A stretch of 64,000 bases of DNA from Hetaerina americana (lineage: Eukaryota > Arthropoda > Insecta > Odonata > Calopterygidae). The position numbers and the translations under genes were made by a program. The first letter of the stretch is position 1, and the number at the start of each line of letters is the position of its first letter. Below the pieces are notes generated by a model. It did no database searches and was not told where the DNA came from. It worked only from the letters and a program-made list of their open reading frames with translations. The stretch is taken from positions 169,001-233,000 of the forward strand of contig JAKTNV010000174.1 in NCBI GenBank assembly GCA_022747635.1. The letters run 5' to 3'. Positions 30,370 through 41,482 of this stretch are shown piece by piece.

Positions 30370-32985
30370 TCAGAGCAGCCTTGGCTTCTTCTTTGCCGGA
30401 AGAGTGTCTTGCTCGTCTTGGGATGCTATGGGGCGCTTGTAGCGGTCCCATTGCCAGACCCATATGTCGCTAACCCGGAGAATTACTTTTACTTCCGCTT
30501 CTGCCGCTTTTATGAAGAATTTTCCAGATATTCTAGGCAGAAGGACGTCCAGGGTTTCCAGCTTTCCGTCCTCGTGCATCTCGGAAACGCGGGCGTAACG
30601 ACCGCGTGCCATGATGTCACGAAGAGCAGAATTCTGCACCCCCTGAATTTGACCGAGACTCGTTCGCGACACTCCTGACCATACCGGAGCAGCGTACGTG
30701 ATGACAGGCAGCACGCACGCTTGGTACAGTCTACGCTTCGTGTCCATACTCAGGACCGGCGGGCGGATAATCGGCCGGAGCCGATTAAGCGCCGCGAATG
30801 CCTTTCTACGTACACGAAGCGCTTGGGCGTTCCAAAGGAGTTTCCGGTCCATCAGCACTCCGAGGTAGGTAACTTCGGATTCCCACAGTAGGGCGACTCC
30901 ATTCACAGTTAGGTTCACTCCTGGCGGCCGACCATTTCCCGGATGGAAGATGATCGCCTTCGTCTTCTGTGCGTTAACAGCAAAGCGCCATCGGCGGTAC
31001 CATTCTAGGAGATCCGCCACAGCGCTCTTCAGTCTTCGCACCGCGGTCACCCTCTGCCAGGAGCAGCACAGGAGGGCCGTATCGTCGGCATAGAGAGACA
31101 GGATCTCGAGGTTCCCACGTGGAGTTGGAATTTCGTGGGAGTAGATATTGTAAAGCAGTGGTCCGAGGACTGATCCCTGAAGCACGCCGACGGAGATCCG
31201 ACGCACCCCTGAATTCGCCCCGAGCCATTGCACGGTGAATGTCCTGTCTATCAAATAGGAGTGAACCATCCGAACAATCCAAGGTGGGAAATGGAATCGT
31301 CTCATCTTCAACAAGAGAGCCGGATGCCAGACGCGATCGAACGCCTTACTGACGTCGAAGAAGGCCCCAGCAACCGCCCTATTCCTGTTGAAGCTGTCCG
31401 TGATGAAATCCGCCGTTCGCACCAGCTGATGGACTGTGGAATGCCGCGCACGGAAACCAAACTGCTCCTCCGGGAGGATGTCATTCTCCCGGACGAAATC
31501 AGTCAGCGGCCGTTGCAGCAGTCGCTCGAATATCTTACCGAAGCCGTCGAGCAAGGAGATAGGCCGAAATTCTCCGGGACCCACCTCCAAATTCTGCGAC
31601 TTTGGCAGGCAGACGATTCTCGCTCTTCTCCAAGTGGTCGGGAAGTAGAAAATCCTGACACAGCCATTTAGGAGCTTTGTCAGGGTCCTCACCGCCGCCT
31701 TTGGAAGCTCCCGAATGACCACATTGGGAATGTTGTCGCTTCCGGGGGCCTGCCACGTGCGGAGGCGACGTATTGCCTCTTTGACGTCCTTCTCGTCGAA
31801 TCTCGGAATTTCCGAGGCGTCTTTCAGATCGGCGTCTCCGGCTCTTTCAAACGCCTCGATTTCTTCTTCAATCTCGGCAGAAGCGGAATTCCCAGGATTG
31901 GGTGAAAAGCTGCAGACCAAGTGATCAGCGAGCAGTTCCGCCTTCTCCATGAGAGATCGTGCCTCCCTGTCTCCGTCGGTAATATTCGGGTCCAGTGTTT
32001 GAGGGGCCCGCAGCCTCCGGCATATCTTCCACATCGACGGCAGGTCCTCGTTGCCGTCTTCCGAAAGGAGCTCCTCCCGCAGGTGCGCCTCCCAGTGGTC
32101 CGATCGGACCTCCCGGAGGGCATCCTGTACCGCTACGTTGAGCTCTGAGAGCTGCCTTCTCACATCCGCTATAAGATATTTCTGCCATTGGCGCCGCACG
32201 TTGTTTCGCTGGGCAATGAGGCCTCTAACCGCCGCTGGAAGTGGAACCCGAAGATACGATTTCCGTTGTACCTTTAGCGGTATCGAGGCCTTCATTGCGC
32301 TGTCGATTGCAGAGGTGAGGTGGCTGACCATTTGATCGGCCATCTCCGGTGAAGTCGGCTCCAGTGGCTCTCTTGGCAGCTCCTCAGCGATGACGTTGCG
32401 GAAACTGCTCCAGTCGGCCGACGACAGATCCAATCGCCAGGTGGAAGACAGCACTGGGATTCGGCTCCCCACTGCCAGGATGATCGGGTTGTGCTCCGAC
32501 GACAGTTCCACGCATGTGTACAAACTCAGGGACGTCCTTACATTTTGAGCAATCGCAATGTCTAAAACGTCCCCTCGTTCGTGCGTGAGGATCGCCGGTC
32601 CTAAGATGGTGAGATCCGGATCCCAAGTTTTCCCGGGTGGGAAATAGAGAGATGAGACCCGGAGCCCTCCTCCTCTTGTCCGTACGTCCACCGAGACAGA
32701 CTCCGCATGCGGGTGAGAAATCTCTCTACATGCTCGGTGCTCGATGGACCTGTGGACGAGGATGGCCGCACCTCCTGATGTTTTAAGTCGTTGTCGCACG
32801 GGATCCCTGTCCGCCCTATAGATGGTCCAGCCAGGTAACCTCCAGGCGTCCGTTGGCCGAAGGTTCGTCTCATTGACAGCGGCGACTATGGCTCCCTTCT
32901 CCTGGAGGAACGCCCGTAATTCCTCGCGTCGGCGAAGAATTCCGTTGGCGTTCCATTGCGCAAGAAGGACGGGTCGTTCAGCCAT
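30370..32985 (-). CDS. Jockey-like element F ORF2: endonuclease (deleted) plus intact RT frame
   Basis: A continuous 871-codon frame starts at MAERPVLLAQWNANG. Endonuclease blocks: LAQWNANGILRRREEL, then AVNETNL with the catalytic Glu. The frame then jumps from SLYFPPGKTWDPDL to ILGPAILTHERGDVLDIA, losing the segment with the GDxNAKH box without a frameshift, and the SDH box reads SEH. The endonuclease is therefore probably inactive. The RT is complete: FRPISLLDGFGKIFERLL, EQFGFRARHSTVHQL, FFDVSKAFDRVWHPALL, VLQGSVLGPLLYNIY and LYADDTALL, then a thumb (VTYLGVLMDRKLLW) and C-terminus. ORF2 in this clade is usually somewhat longer, consistent with the deletion. No RNase H is seen. It is among the longest open frames in the window. 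Confidence 0.88.
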   Translation of the reverse strand: MAERPVLLAQWNANGILRRREELRAFLQEKGAIVAAVNETNLRPTDAWRLPGWTIYRADRDPVRQRLKTSGGAAILVHRSIEHRACREISHPHAESVSVDVRTRGGGLRVSSLYFPPGKTWDPDLTILGPAILTHERGDVLDIAIAQNVRTSLSLYTCVELSSEHNPIILAVGSRIPVLSSTWRLDLSSADWSSFRNVIAEELPREPLEPTSPEMADQMVSHLTSAIDSAMKASIPLKVQRKSYLRVPLPAAVRGLIAQRNNVRRQWQKYLIADVRRQLSELNVAVQDALREVRSDHWEAHLREELLSEDGNEDLPSMWKICRRLRAPQTLDPNITDGDREARSLMEKAELLADHLVCSFSPNPGNSASAEIEEEIEAFERAGDADLKDASEIPRFDEKDVKEAIRRLRTWQAPGSDNIPNVVIRELPKAAVRTLTKLLNGCVRIFYFPTTWRRARIVCLPKSQNLEVGPGEFRPISLLDGFGKIFERLLQRPLTDFVRENDILPEEQFGFRARHSTVHQLVRTADFITDSFNRNRAVAGAFFDVSKAFDRVWHPALLLKMRRFHFPPWIVRMVHSYLIDRTFTVQWLGANSGVRRISVGVLQGSVLGPLLYNIYSHEIPTPRGNLEILSLYADDTALLCCSWQRVTAVRRLKSAVADLLEWYRRWRFAVNAQKTKAIIFHPGNGRPPGVNLTVNGVALLWESEVTYLGVLMDRKLLWNAQALRVRRKAFAALNRLRPIIRPPVLSMDTKRRLYQACVLPVITYAAPVWSGVSRTSLGQIQGVQNSALRDIMARGRYARVSEMHEDGKLETLDVLLPRISGKFFIKAAEAEVKVILRVSDIWVWQWDRYKRPIASQDEQDTLPAKKKPRLL

Positions 32986-32989
32986 GGTT

Positions 32990-34887
32990 GGTTGAATTTC
33001 CGATCCTGCTGCGCACCAGCTCTTCCAGGAGTGAGAGGAGAAGTTTGCCCTGCGTCGAGGTGACGAGTTTTTTCAAGGTGCATGCAATAACGGCAATGGT
33101 CTGCCATAATTCCTGGTCCTCTCTGTCTGGTGTCAGCGAGGACTCTGCGGAAACTGGAGACTTATCAGTTGATGTCCCCTCTCTCCGTTTTTCCTGTTTC
33201 TGGCTTTGTTTTTCGCCTTCTTCACTTTCCGTTCGGAAGGTGTTCCCAAGCGCCCTCTGGGTTGGCTTCGTAATGGCTTTTCCTTCTTCCCCGGTGGTGT
33301 TCGGGGATTTCTTCTTCTGCTTCTTTTTCTTCTTCTTCCCTTCGGAAGAAAAAGGAAGGGTCGCTTCCTTCGGAGGGAGGCTGTCGGGGGGTGACAAGTT
33401 CCCCTTGTTGGCCTCTCCTACGGCTGGCGCTGGTGGTGGTTCTTGGACCGCCTACGAATCCCTGGGTGGATCTGTGACATCCACCTCCATGTTCCCCTCT
33501 TCTCCGGAGAGAGCCTGAACCTTGTCCTGAGAAGGGCCCTTCAGGATTGCTCCGTAGGTTGTAGCGTGATCGACTTGTCGGAATGGTTTTTGTCCCGGTT
33601 CCGCTGCCGGTTTCTTGGGCGCCTGCTTCCCTGGTGCTGGCTTGCGTGCGTTGGCGTGTTGTCGCCGCTCAGCCTCCTGAAAGGCGGGACACCGGCGAGA
33701 GACGGCCGCATGAGGTCCTCCGCAGTTCGCTCAGATGGCATCATCTCCCCTTCCTCGGGACCATTCCTTGACTGCGTGCGCTCCAGCACAGCGCATGCAG
33801 CGTTTCGCACACCAGCAAGCTATGCCGATGTGTCCAAACCGCATGCAGTTGCTGCAGTGGAGTGGACCTCTGTCTCCACGGTAACGCTCCACATTGACGT
33901 AGCGGTGGCAGAGCTAGCGGATGTCCCCCGGGGGCGATGGCGGATGGAGTCTTTACCACGTTCGCTACGTGGCGATCTATGGGGACCGATTTTCCGTCCT
34001 TCGTGACCGTAAGGCGACGTACGCTACGAATTTCGTATCCGAGGGATCTGAGTCCCTCGGATACCTTTTCGACTGCTATCCATCGAGATATACCCTTGAT
34101 GAACAGCTTCATCCCTGGCACCCTTTCAATGGGCTGCGAGTGGTGTTGGATTTTCTTGCTCTGCAGCAAGGAGAGTGCCTTTTCATGCCCCTCTCTGTTG
34201 GAGGTGATGATCCGGATTAAAGCTCTTCAAACTTCCAAGCCGAAAGCATCACCTATGTCGCCCGAAAGCTGGTCAATCAGTCCCTGGACGTCGGTGACCC
34301 CATAGACGACGATAGGCGGTGGTCGCAGCGTCTTAGGTTCCGGTGCCGGTAGAGGAATGGCTTCCGGGACGGCTGCGTCGTTCGTCAGAAGCGGTTTCCT
34401 TTTCTTCCTCTTGGAAGAAACCAATGTAAATCCGTCGTCGCCTTCCCCCTCCTCTGTGCTCAGCGCACGCTCCGCCCTATCGTCTCCTTGAAGATTCGGC
34501 ATCCGCGTAACCGCGGAATCTTCTGGCTTCTGGTTCCTTCCAGATGCCTTCTTTCGCTTGACGCCGCCTGCGGTGTCCTTCACCACCTGGCCCTGTAAAG
34601 GGCCGAGGTCTGCTGTTGCCTACGTTGTCCCGCTTCGGGCCTTCGTCTCCTCCAAGCACTGCGACGGGCTGAGAGCCAAGGCTTCAACCCCTGATGATGA
34701 ATTTGCCGAAGGCTTAGATACCCCCGGCAAAACAGCTGGAGGTTCTTTGCCTTGCGGACGATTATTCCCACGTTGTATAATTCCCTTCGTGGACATGAAG
34801 TCTCCGAAGGAGTTGGCACGATGGTGGGTCTTCCTCCTTACCTGGACCACCGGAAAAGCAGAGTTGCTAGAAGACATCCGAAGAAAG
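32990..34887 (-). pseudogene. Jockey-like element F ORF1 (gag-like, zinc knuckles)
   Basis: It lies upstream of ORF2 on the minus strand and is spread over several frames. From MSSSNSAFPVVQVRRK near 34887 it passes through KRKKRKPLL and PPPIVVYGVTDVQGLIDQL near 34320, then VPGMKLFIKGISRWIAVEK and GLRSLGYEIRSVRRL near 34080 (PRE_C2HC-like domain). Knuckles CSNCMRFGHIGIAC, CMRCAGAH and CGGPHAAVSRRC lie near 33690-33870. A Lys/Glu-rich segment near 33330 leads to the ORF2 boundary. At least four frame changes. The order fits Jockey-clade ORF1. Confidence 0.75.
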
Positions 34888-34925
34888 TAGTAGGCTCTCG
34901 TCTGATGTCTCCTTGATTCTGGCAA

Positions 34926-35395
34926 TCAAGTTGGGGCGCTCGGGGTTTATATATGAATTCCCGGGTACGAAGACCGGGCGCCGAACTCCGTGTCATTAGC
35001 GGAAGGGGAGAGAGCAGGTTAACCTCGGTAGTGGGTGACTGTGTCCAGCCACTGTTCACCAAATTTGCTATCGCGGATTCGGCGAAAAGGACACTAGCTC
35101 GCATGAGTCCTTCTAGATGTCCGAGCATCATGTCCCCGCGACATAGTGTATTGAGACTGCCATCGACTTGGCTTTTCCGAAATATCAGAACTAGCATCAT
35201 GTCCCCGCGACATCACCCCGGCTTTGAAATCAAACAGTGAGCACCTTAGAAGTCAACCTTGCTTTCTCCGCTGTTGTCTCTACGCTTCCTCTTTCCTTCC
35301 GGGCCGGACTCCTTGTGTAGTAAGTCCAATAAATGTATAGCAATGAAAGCCCCTCTTTGATTCCACGAACCCAACCCTACTATGTCCACGCGACA
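34926..35395 (+). repeat. LTR region of gypsy element B
   Basis: The last ~135 bases (35262-35395) are certain LTR, since they recur inverted at 30062-30188 and end in CGCGACA before the primer-binding site. AATAAA near 35328 is a plausible poly(A) signal. The phrase 'atgtccccgcgacat' occurs at about 35130 and 35200, 70 bp apart, and resembles the LTR terminus itself; the true LTR start may be one of these or lie further left. Confidence 0.6.
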
Positions 35396-35398
35396 TAT

Positions 35399-35416
35399 TG
35401 GTGTCAGGTGTGGGGT
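35399..35416 (+). promoter_or_regulatory. Primer-binding site, gypsy element B
   Basis: TGGTGTCAGGTGTGGGGT, three bases after the LTR terminus. Same family as the sites at 4068, 10713 and 52184. A leader of about 200 bases precedes gag. Confidence 0.75.
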
Positions 35417-35617
35417 GGCGGAGTCTTGGAGCGGCTTATTTAAATGCAACTTGCCTTCCGTCCATCATGCTTCATTCGTTTGATTGAATTTCGATTTAAG
35501 AAGTAGTTACGCGTAATGCCAAAAGGAAACTAACCCAATTTTTTTTAACGAGAATCGGTTATATTGCTAACATATGGCGAATGAATTTTGTCCTAGCCGT
35601 ATTGTATTTAAATCATA

Positions 35618-36806
35618 ATGGATTTCGGTGGCAAGGGCACGTATGGGCGCCTTGGCGAATCTCTGCCTTGGGAGCGTGATTTATCACCAAACAATACGAA
35701 CTTAATTGATTTTACATCCGCTGTTAATATGATAGAAAGCGCCCCTGTTTCCCCTCCAACTATGCAACAAACATTTTCAGGACATCACATTCATTTAATT
35801 CCGAGTTTTAGCGGTGATGGGGACGTTAGCATCGAGGATTTTTTGAACAATTTTAAGTTAGTGAGTCATCTTAGCGGGTGGAGTGAGAAGCAAACCTTGA
35901 TTGTAGCACGGCTGCGTCTGAGCGGTACCGCTGCCGAATTCATTCAGTCAAATCCTCACGTTATTGAGTCTTATGAACATATTTTTCTAAACTAATGAAA
36001 AAGCGCTTCATTCCCAAAATTTCACTGGTCTCTGTTGAAAAAATATTCACAAGCTGTTTGCAACGCCCCTTGGAAAGCGTGAACGAGTATTCTTCCCGTC
36101 TCAGGGAATTGGGACGAAAACTAAGAGATGCTTTTCTAGACCCAGACTCACAAGCGACAGGAATTATGCTCGAGAACCGCCTCCTCTCACAGTTCTTGGT
36201 CGGACTTAGGGAAAAATTGGGCGATTCGTGCTAGTGCGCAATCCAAGAACCATGCAAGAGGCTGAGGAATTTGCTAACCTAGAGGAATTCAATGCTCGTA
36301 ATTACTCAGGCGTTAGGGAAGTAAACTTCTTGCAGAACCATGACTTTGGTATGCCCGTGCGCAGTCCTAACGTGAAGACACCGACAACCTTTCCGTACAG
36401 TGACCCGACACGATATTTCACAACGAGTCATGTTCAACCCCATCTCGAGCCAATCTTAAACCCCACTGTGAGCTCTAGTCTTTCGGATCAAGTGCACGCA
36501 ATCCAGTTTAATGTACACACGAAGCTTCCACAGTATAGACTGCCGGTGGGTGGAGGGAACGTAACTAATGCGCCTCGGACTTGTAATTACTGTAAAAAGG
36601 TGGGACACATCGCGCGCTATTGCCGTACAAAACCCCGCGCATGTTATAACTGTGGGGAAGGGAGCCATGTCAGTAAAGATTGCCCTCTGATGATTTGCGG
36701 CGTGTGCAAGCAAGAGGGCCATCGCCCGATAGATTGTCCCACCCCCACCCAAAAGCGAGATCAGGGAAACGTGGCCACCCCGGCCGGCAGGTCGGGGACG
36801 AATTAG
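35618..36806 (+). pseudogene. gag: Gypsy element B gag
   Basis: Three consecutive frames: 35618-35995 (MDFGGKGTYGRLGES; capsid start HHIHLIPSFSGDGDVSIEDF), 35995-36234 (LVSVEKIFTSCLQRPLESV, FLVGLREKLGDS) and 36228-36806. The last has three perfect CCHC knuckles: CNYCKKVGHIARYC, CYNCGEGSHVSKDC and CGVCKQEGHRPIDC. Two single-base frame changes, near 35993 and 36230, break an otherwise complete gag. Pol begins in another frame overlapping the knuckle end, as is usual for frameshift-expressed pol; I see no canonical slippery heptamer. Confidence 0.88.
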
Positions 36807-37150
36807 TGATCGTCGTAGCACCAGAAGTCGGCTTCACGGTCTCGGTTACAGTACTAGGTAGAGTGTATTCCTTTTTAGTGGATACCGGTGCCGCTTTGAG
36901 TATTATGCAGAGTACAAGTTTTCCTTTTGGAAACCTAAAAATTGACCACTATTCCTCCCCTGTGAGAAGTGCTTCCGACCATGCGCTCGCCACATTAGGG
37001 CAATGCAACATACCTTTCATTATCGATGGAGAAGTTTACCCTCACGATACATTGATTGCAAATCTAGGGAAAGTACCGTATGACGGTATCCTCGGACAAG
37101 ACTTCATGGTAAAATACGGAAGTAGCATTTCGAGCGGAGAAGGTAAAATG
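36760..37150 (+). pseudogene. pol: Gypsy element B protease
   Basis: Within the 36680-38185 frame: ELVIVVAPEVGFTVSV, FLVDTGAALSIM with the catalytic Asp-Thr-Gly at about 36880, and GILGQDFMVKYG near 37090. The domain itself looks intact and would cleave Gag-Pol as a dimer. It is part of a pol that is broken downstream. Confidence 0.85.
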
Positions 37151-38050
37151 AAAATAACAGAAGGGCACGAAATCATGTTAAAATCAGGTTACTCAAAACA
37201 GAAAATTTCCGCTGTATTTTTAGAGGACATAATTTCATGTGATGATATCCAAGCAGTGCCTAAAACACCGAGTAATGAATCTTTCAAAGAGGATAACGCC
37301 AGCAGAAGCTCAAAGGATAAAGTGAATGATGGACTCGTGGCTGTTGATGATTCGCTTAATATTAATTGGGAAGAGTTGAGTGATGATATATTAGTGCCGT
37401 CAGGAATCGAAGTCACAAGCACCGGTTTGCTTGGGGACATTTTTGGGGATACTGAAGATGTCTTGGTTGAGGCCACTCACTCTAGCGGGACAGAAGGACG
37501 AGTAACCTGTACGCGAGAAGTTTTTAATGGAGCAAATCTAACTGTTGGGCAGAAAGGCGAATGTAAAACGTCAGTTGTTGAAAGCGATCCATCCGTAGTC
37601 CATGCAGAAAGTAATTGCGGGACAGAAGGACGAGTAACCTGTACGCAAGAGAAAGCGTCGCATGAAGCTACATTTGTTGATACAATTAAAATTCCTCCAC
37701 GCTCGGTTATGTTGACGAGTACAAAGATTCAGGACTATTATGGCGAGGATATCATTATTCAGGGAAGGGAGGGAGATGTATTAATACTTCCAGTTCTACC
37801 AATCGTCTCCCCCGATGGTGTAATACCTTTGTTGTTGTGTAACACACGGCCCGAACAAAAGATGTTAAGAAAAGGGTCCTTATACAGTTTCAACATTTTT
37901 TCAGAAAGTCATGAATTACTAGCTGTAAATTCGATTGAAACAGAAACCCCAGAAATGTGGCCCGAGCACCACTCCACCGCTGAGTTACTGTCACTATTCT
38001 TGTTTTTTGATACTCCAAATGAAGCGACTGACCCTTTAAAGCAACTTTTA
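37150..38050 (+). other. Long acidic spacer between protease and RT in element B
   Basis: About 300 codons, in frame with protease and RT, with no recognised domain. It contains a perfect 30-bp direct repeat (37485-37514 and 37617-37646), translated as GTEGRVTCT twice. The final part (PRSVMLTSTKIQDYYG, VLPIVSPDGVIPLLLCN) is conserved in element C. Gypsy elements usually have a shorter linker here. Confidence 0.7.
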
Positions 38051-39170
38051 CTAGAGTATGCAGATATTTTTATCCACGGGGATATTAAATTGGGATGCAC
38101 CAACCTGGTACAGCATACCATAGATGTGAGAGATTCCAAACCTATTAAAAAGTCTCCATACCGCGTCCCTCATTCTCAAAGATAAACTCTTAAGGAGGCC
38201 ATCGGGGATATGCTTGATCAGGGAGTCATATCTCCATCTACCAGTCCATGGTCTGCTCCTCTGATTCTAGTAAGGAAAAAGCATGTTCCAGGCGAACCTG
38301 TCAAGTATAGGCCTTGCTTTGACTATCGCGCTCTGAACGCCGTCACTAGAAAGGAAGTATTTCCACTGCCAAATATGGACGAAATATTCGATCAGTTAGG
38401 AGGGACAAAATATTTCAGTTGCCTAGATTTATCTCAAGGTTACTGGCAAGTTGAAGTAGACGGAAAAAACAGGGCACAAACCGCTTTAAGCACTCCAGAC
38501 GGGCACTACGAGTGCAACAGGATGGCATTCGGCCTTTCGAACGCGCCTTCCACATTCATGCGTCTTATGACAACCGTACTAGATGGAATGATCAATCAAG
38601 GAGTTTTGTTCCATCTCGACGACATATTACGGCATGATGAGAATATGGAAAAACACATACTAGGCTTGAGAGATATTTTTTCAAGACTAAGGAAAGCGAA
38701 TTTGAAACTGAAACCACAAAAATGTAAATTCTTCCAAACACGAGTGAAATTCCTCGGTCACGTCGTTTCCGCTAATGGGTTGGAACCCGATGAAGAAAAA
38801 ATACATGCAATAAGCAGTTTTCAGCACCACGTAACGTTAAGCAACTGCAATCGTTCCTTGTGTTAGTGGGATATTACAGGAAATTTATTTTGCATTTTGC
38901 TCAATTTTGGAGTCCTCTTACCTCGCTAACAAGGAAGGATACGGACTTTATTTGGGAAAGAGAGCAACAAGAATCTTTTGAAAAATTAAGGGCTTGTCTC
39001 ACGAGTCAACCTGTATTGCGATTCCCTGACTTTTCGAAAGAATTCATTTTGACCACTGACGCTTCTTCCGTGGCGATTGGAGGAGTGCTGTCGCAGAATT
39101 TTGCGACATATGATAGCATGCGCCAGCAAGCAGTTGACACAGCAGCAAAAAACATACTCCGCTACTAAAC
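38050..39170 (+). pseudogene. pol: Gypsy element B reverse transcriptase and start of RNase H
   Basis: Approach segment VQHTIDVRDSKPIKK, a nonsense codon at 38183-38185, then RT: KYRPCFDYRALNAVT, YFSCLDLSQGYWQV with the first catalytic Asp, MAFGLSNAPSTFMRLM, and LFHLDDIL with HLDD where YLDD is typical. The thumb KFLGHVVSANGLEPDEEK is followed by a frameshift near 38845, then VGYYRKFILHF and the RNase H start LTTDASSVAIGGVLSQ. RNase H is incomplete: after TKLECLAFVHMIRKFRVY near 39215 the rest of the domain is deleted and the integrase linker follows. Confidence 0.9.
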
Positions 39171-40622
39171 TTGAGTGTTTGGCGTTCGTACATATGATTA
39201 GAAAGTTCAGAGTATATTCACAGTATGTTCAGAGTTTAGAGTATTGTTCAGAGTACCCCAACTATCTCTTAGACGAGCATGGAGTACTCTATAAAATCCA
39301 CGTTAAGACCCCCGATCCACTATACACCATCTGTGCACCCGTAAGCATGAGAGATTACATATTACAAAGATGCCATGACAGCCCCCTAGCAGGACATCTA
39401 GGAATAGACAAAACATTAAATATTGTGCAAAGACATTTTAATTGGCCAAGGCTGTACGCCGACACTCGAAATTACGTCAGTAATTGCGTAAGCTGCAAGA
39501 AACGAAAGGGAAGAAAGGAAAGAATACCTATTCAACCTGTCACCGAAGCGTCACATCCGTTCGAGAAAATTGCTTTGGTTATAATTGGTCCATTAAAAGT
39601 ATCCAATAGAGGCAATCGCTACATACTATCTTGTCAAGATTATCTTACGAGATATCCGGAGGCCATACCTATCATCGATCAATCCGCAGAAACTGTAGCT
39701 CGAGCCTTCGTAGAGCAGATCATTTGCCGTCATGGGGTGCCAGCCACCCTTCTTACTGACAGAGGTGCCAATTACACATTACAGCTTAAGAGGCGAATTT
39801 GTGATCTATTGAAAGTAAAGACAATTTTTACCTCCCCTTACAATCCCGCTTCCAATGGTAGGCTGGAGAGGGCGCACCAATCTTTTGCCGCCGTTATTTC
39901 TCACTATGTCAACCAAGACCACTCGGATTGGAAAGCAACTAAATTTTGCATTATTTGTGTACAGAAATAGCAAACATCGAATAACAGAGCAAACTCCTGC
40001 TTACCTTTTATATGGGAGGGAATTGGATATGCCTTGGGATGATGTCTTACGATCCCTCCTACCGTGTTACACGGAGGTACCCCCGTACGATCACGTTTTG
40101 CAACGCCGGCTCCAAATCGCGCGCGCGCAAGCGGCAGAGAATAACCAGTGAAACATACAAAATGAGCATTATAAATACAATAGGAACTTACGGTTGTCGC
40201 CTATTCTTAACGGGAAACTCGTGTTGCTGCGCAACTTGGTACTTACGCCCGGGCAGTCAAAAAAGTTTACTTCGAAGTGGGTTGGCCCCTACAAGGTAGT
40301 CAAAGTTAGAAGTAAGGTGACCTTTGACATTGAGACTATCCGGGACGGGAGGATTCTGACAGCGCACCACAGGAATTTGCTTCCACAACCACCAGAGCCC
40401 GAACCGCCACCTAATTACGCACAAGCAGGACGCGTGATTGACGAGTTCGAGACTGAGCAAGGCGCCCAGACCAACCATAATCAAGTCCACATTCCCCAGC
40501 CGGATAAAATCACCAATGGTTCACCGACCGACCCTCCTCAAGGGCAAAATCTCGAAAATCATCCTCCATCGTCAGAAAAATTTTATGACTTGCGGCCCCT
40601 GCCCGGGAGGATACGCTCTTAA
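39170..40622 (+). pseudogene. pol: Gypsy element B integrase
   Basis: H2C2 zinc domain CHDSPLAGHLGIDKT / RHFNW / CVSCKKRKG near 39370-39510. In the core, the first catalytic Asp is lost (ALVIIGPLKV near 39575, where LDIIGPL is expected), the second is present (LLTDRGANYT near 39755) and the Glu is present (NGRLERAHQS near 39855). A frameshift near 39945, a stop at 40149-40151, then the C-terminal GPY/F module KWVGPYKVVKVRS near 40285 and FYDLRPLPGRIRS at the end. Integration activity would be abolished by the Asp loss and breaks. Confidence 0.88.
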
Positions 40623-40660
40623 TTCACCCTACTTCCCTCCCTTGTATCTGCCTATTAGGT

Positions 40661-41278
40661 ATGGCCCGAGTAACAGCAGTAAGACAATTGCTACGGAGAA
40701 AGAAGGTAGCAAGGAAGATCAAAGAATTGTTTGGCGAGACACCTCCAATCTACGACCGCCTTCCGGCGGCCGATGGCCACTCCTGGTGGGATGAAAGCCC
40801 ACCTCGTTCGCCTCCAGCCCAGGAGAATGGACCACCGCCCACACCGGGTCGCTTCCCTTCTCCCGTGCGACAACACCAGGGTGGCGGTGATGAGTATTGG
40901 AGTACCTTCCGGTATCTACAGCATGGGGAAGGGCAACGCAGCCAGCCAATGTATTCCGCAGGAGATGGAGAGGGTCTAGCTCCAGCGTCATCAACCCAGG
41001 GAAGAAACTACTCCTGGTGGGATGAAACCCCACCGTTTCCGCCTCCAGCCCAGGCGGATGGACCGCCACCCACGCCGGGTCGCAGTCTCTCAACACCGGA
41101 GATCCCGCCCAACGAAGAGAGAGGAGGGGATTCCTCTCCTGCCTCCTCAACCTTCGACGGACAAAGCAGTCCACCAACCGCTGTCGTTGAAGCCGGTGAA
41201 TACTTCACAAACTCCAACTTGCCCCCCCTCCCCATTGTGTTCAAAACTGCAGGTTCAAATTTAACATTGGAAGATTAA
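40661..41278 (+). CDS. Accessory ORF between pol and env, element B
   Basis: An intact 205-codon frame starts MARVTAVRQLLRRKKVARKI, a strongly basic N-terminus, followed by Pro/Gly-rich sequence. Two 72-bp repeats (40781-40852, 41012-41083) encode SWWDExPPxxPPAQxxGPPPTPGR-type units. There is no signal peptide or membrane segment and no domain I know. Element A1 has a different Pro-rich frame at the same position. Possible roles are an RNA- or Gag-binding accessory protein, or a leader exon of the spliced env transcript. The repeat at DNA level suggests recent internal duplication. Confidence 0.6.
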   Translation: MARVTAVRQLLRRKKVARKIKELFGETPPIYDRLPAADGHSWWDESPPRSPPAQENGPPPTPGRFPSPVRQHQGGGDEYWSTFRYLQHGEGQRSQPMYSAGDGEGLAPASSTQGRNYSWWDETPPFPPPAQADGPPPTPGRSLSTPEIPPNEERGGDSSPASSTFDGQSSPPTAVVEAGEYFTNSNLPPLPIVFKTAGSNLTLED

Positions 41279-41482
41279 GCGCCTCGTCCCCCAGCCGGAA
41301 TTGAAAAAAGGAGGGAATACCCCCCGTCGCGGAAAGAACATAAGCGTAGGCGACGTATTCTCAAAAAAAAGACGGAAAAGACAATTAATCCAACAAAATA
41401 AAGGAGATCGCGAGATCGCCATGTGAGCTCTGCGACCGCATTAACTATATATTCTAATCTAACCTTTAATTTCCTCCTTATA

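Noticed and set aside
31228..33518. Plus-strand frames up to 176 codons
   Set aside because: They lie opposite Jockey-like F ORF2 and ORF1 on the minus strand.
36740..36765. Canonical -1 slippery heptamer at the gag/pol overlap of B
   Set aside because: The sequence 'cccacccaaaagcg' does not fit X-XXY-YYZ in the gag frame.
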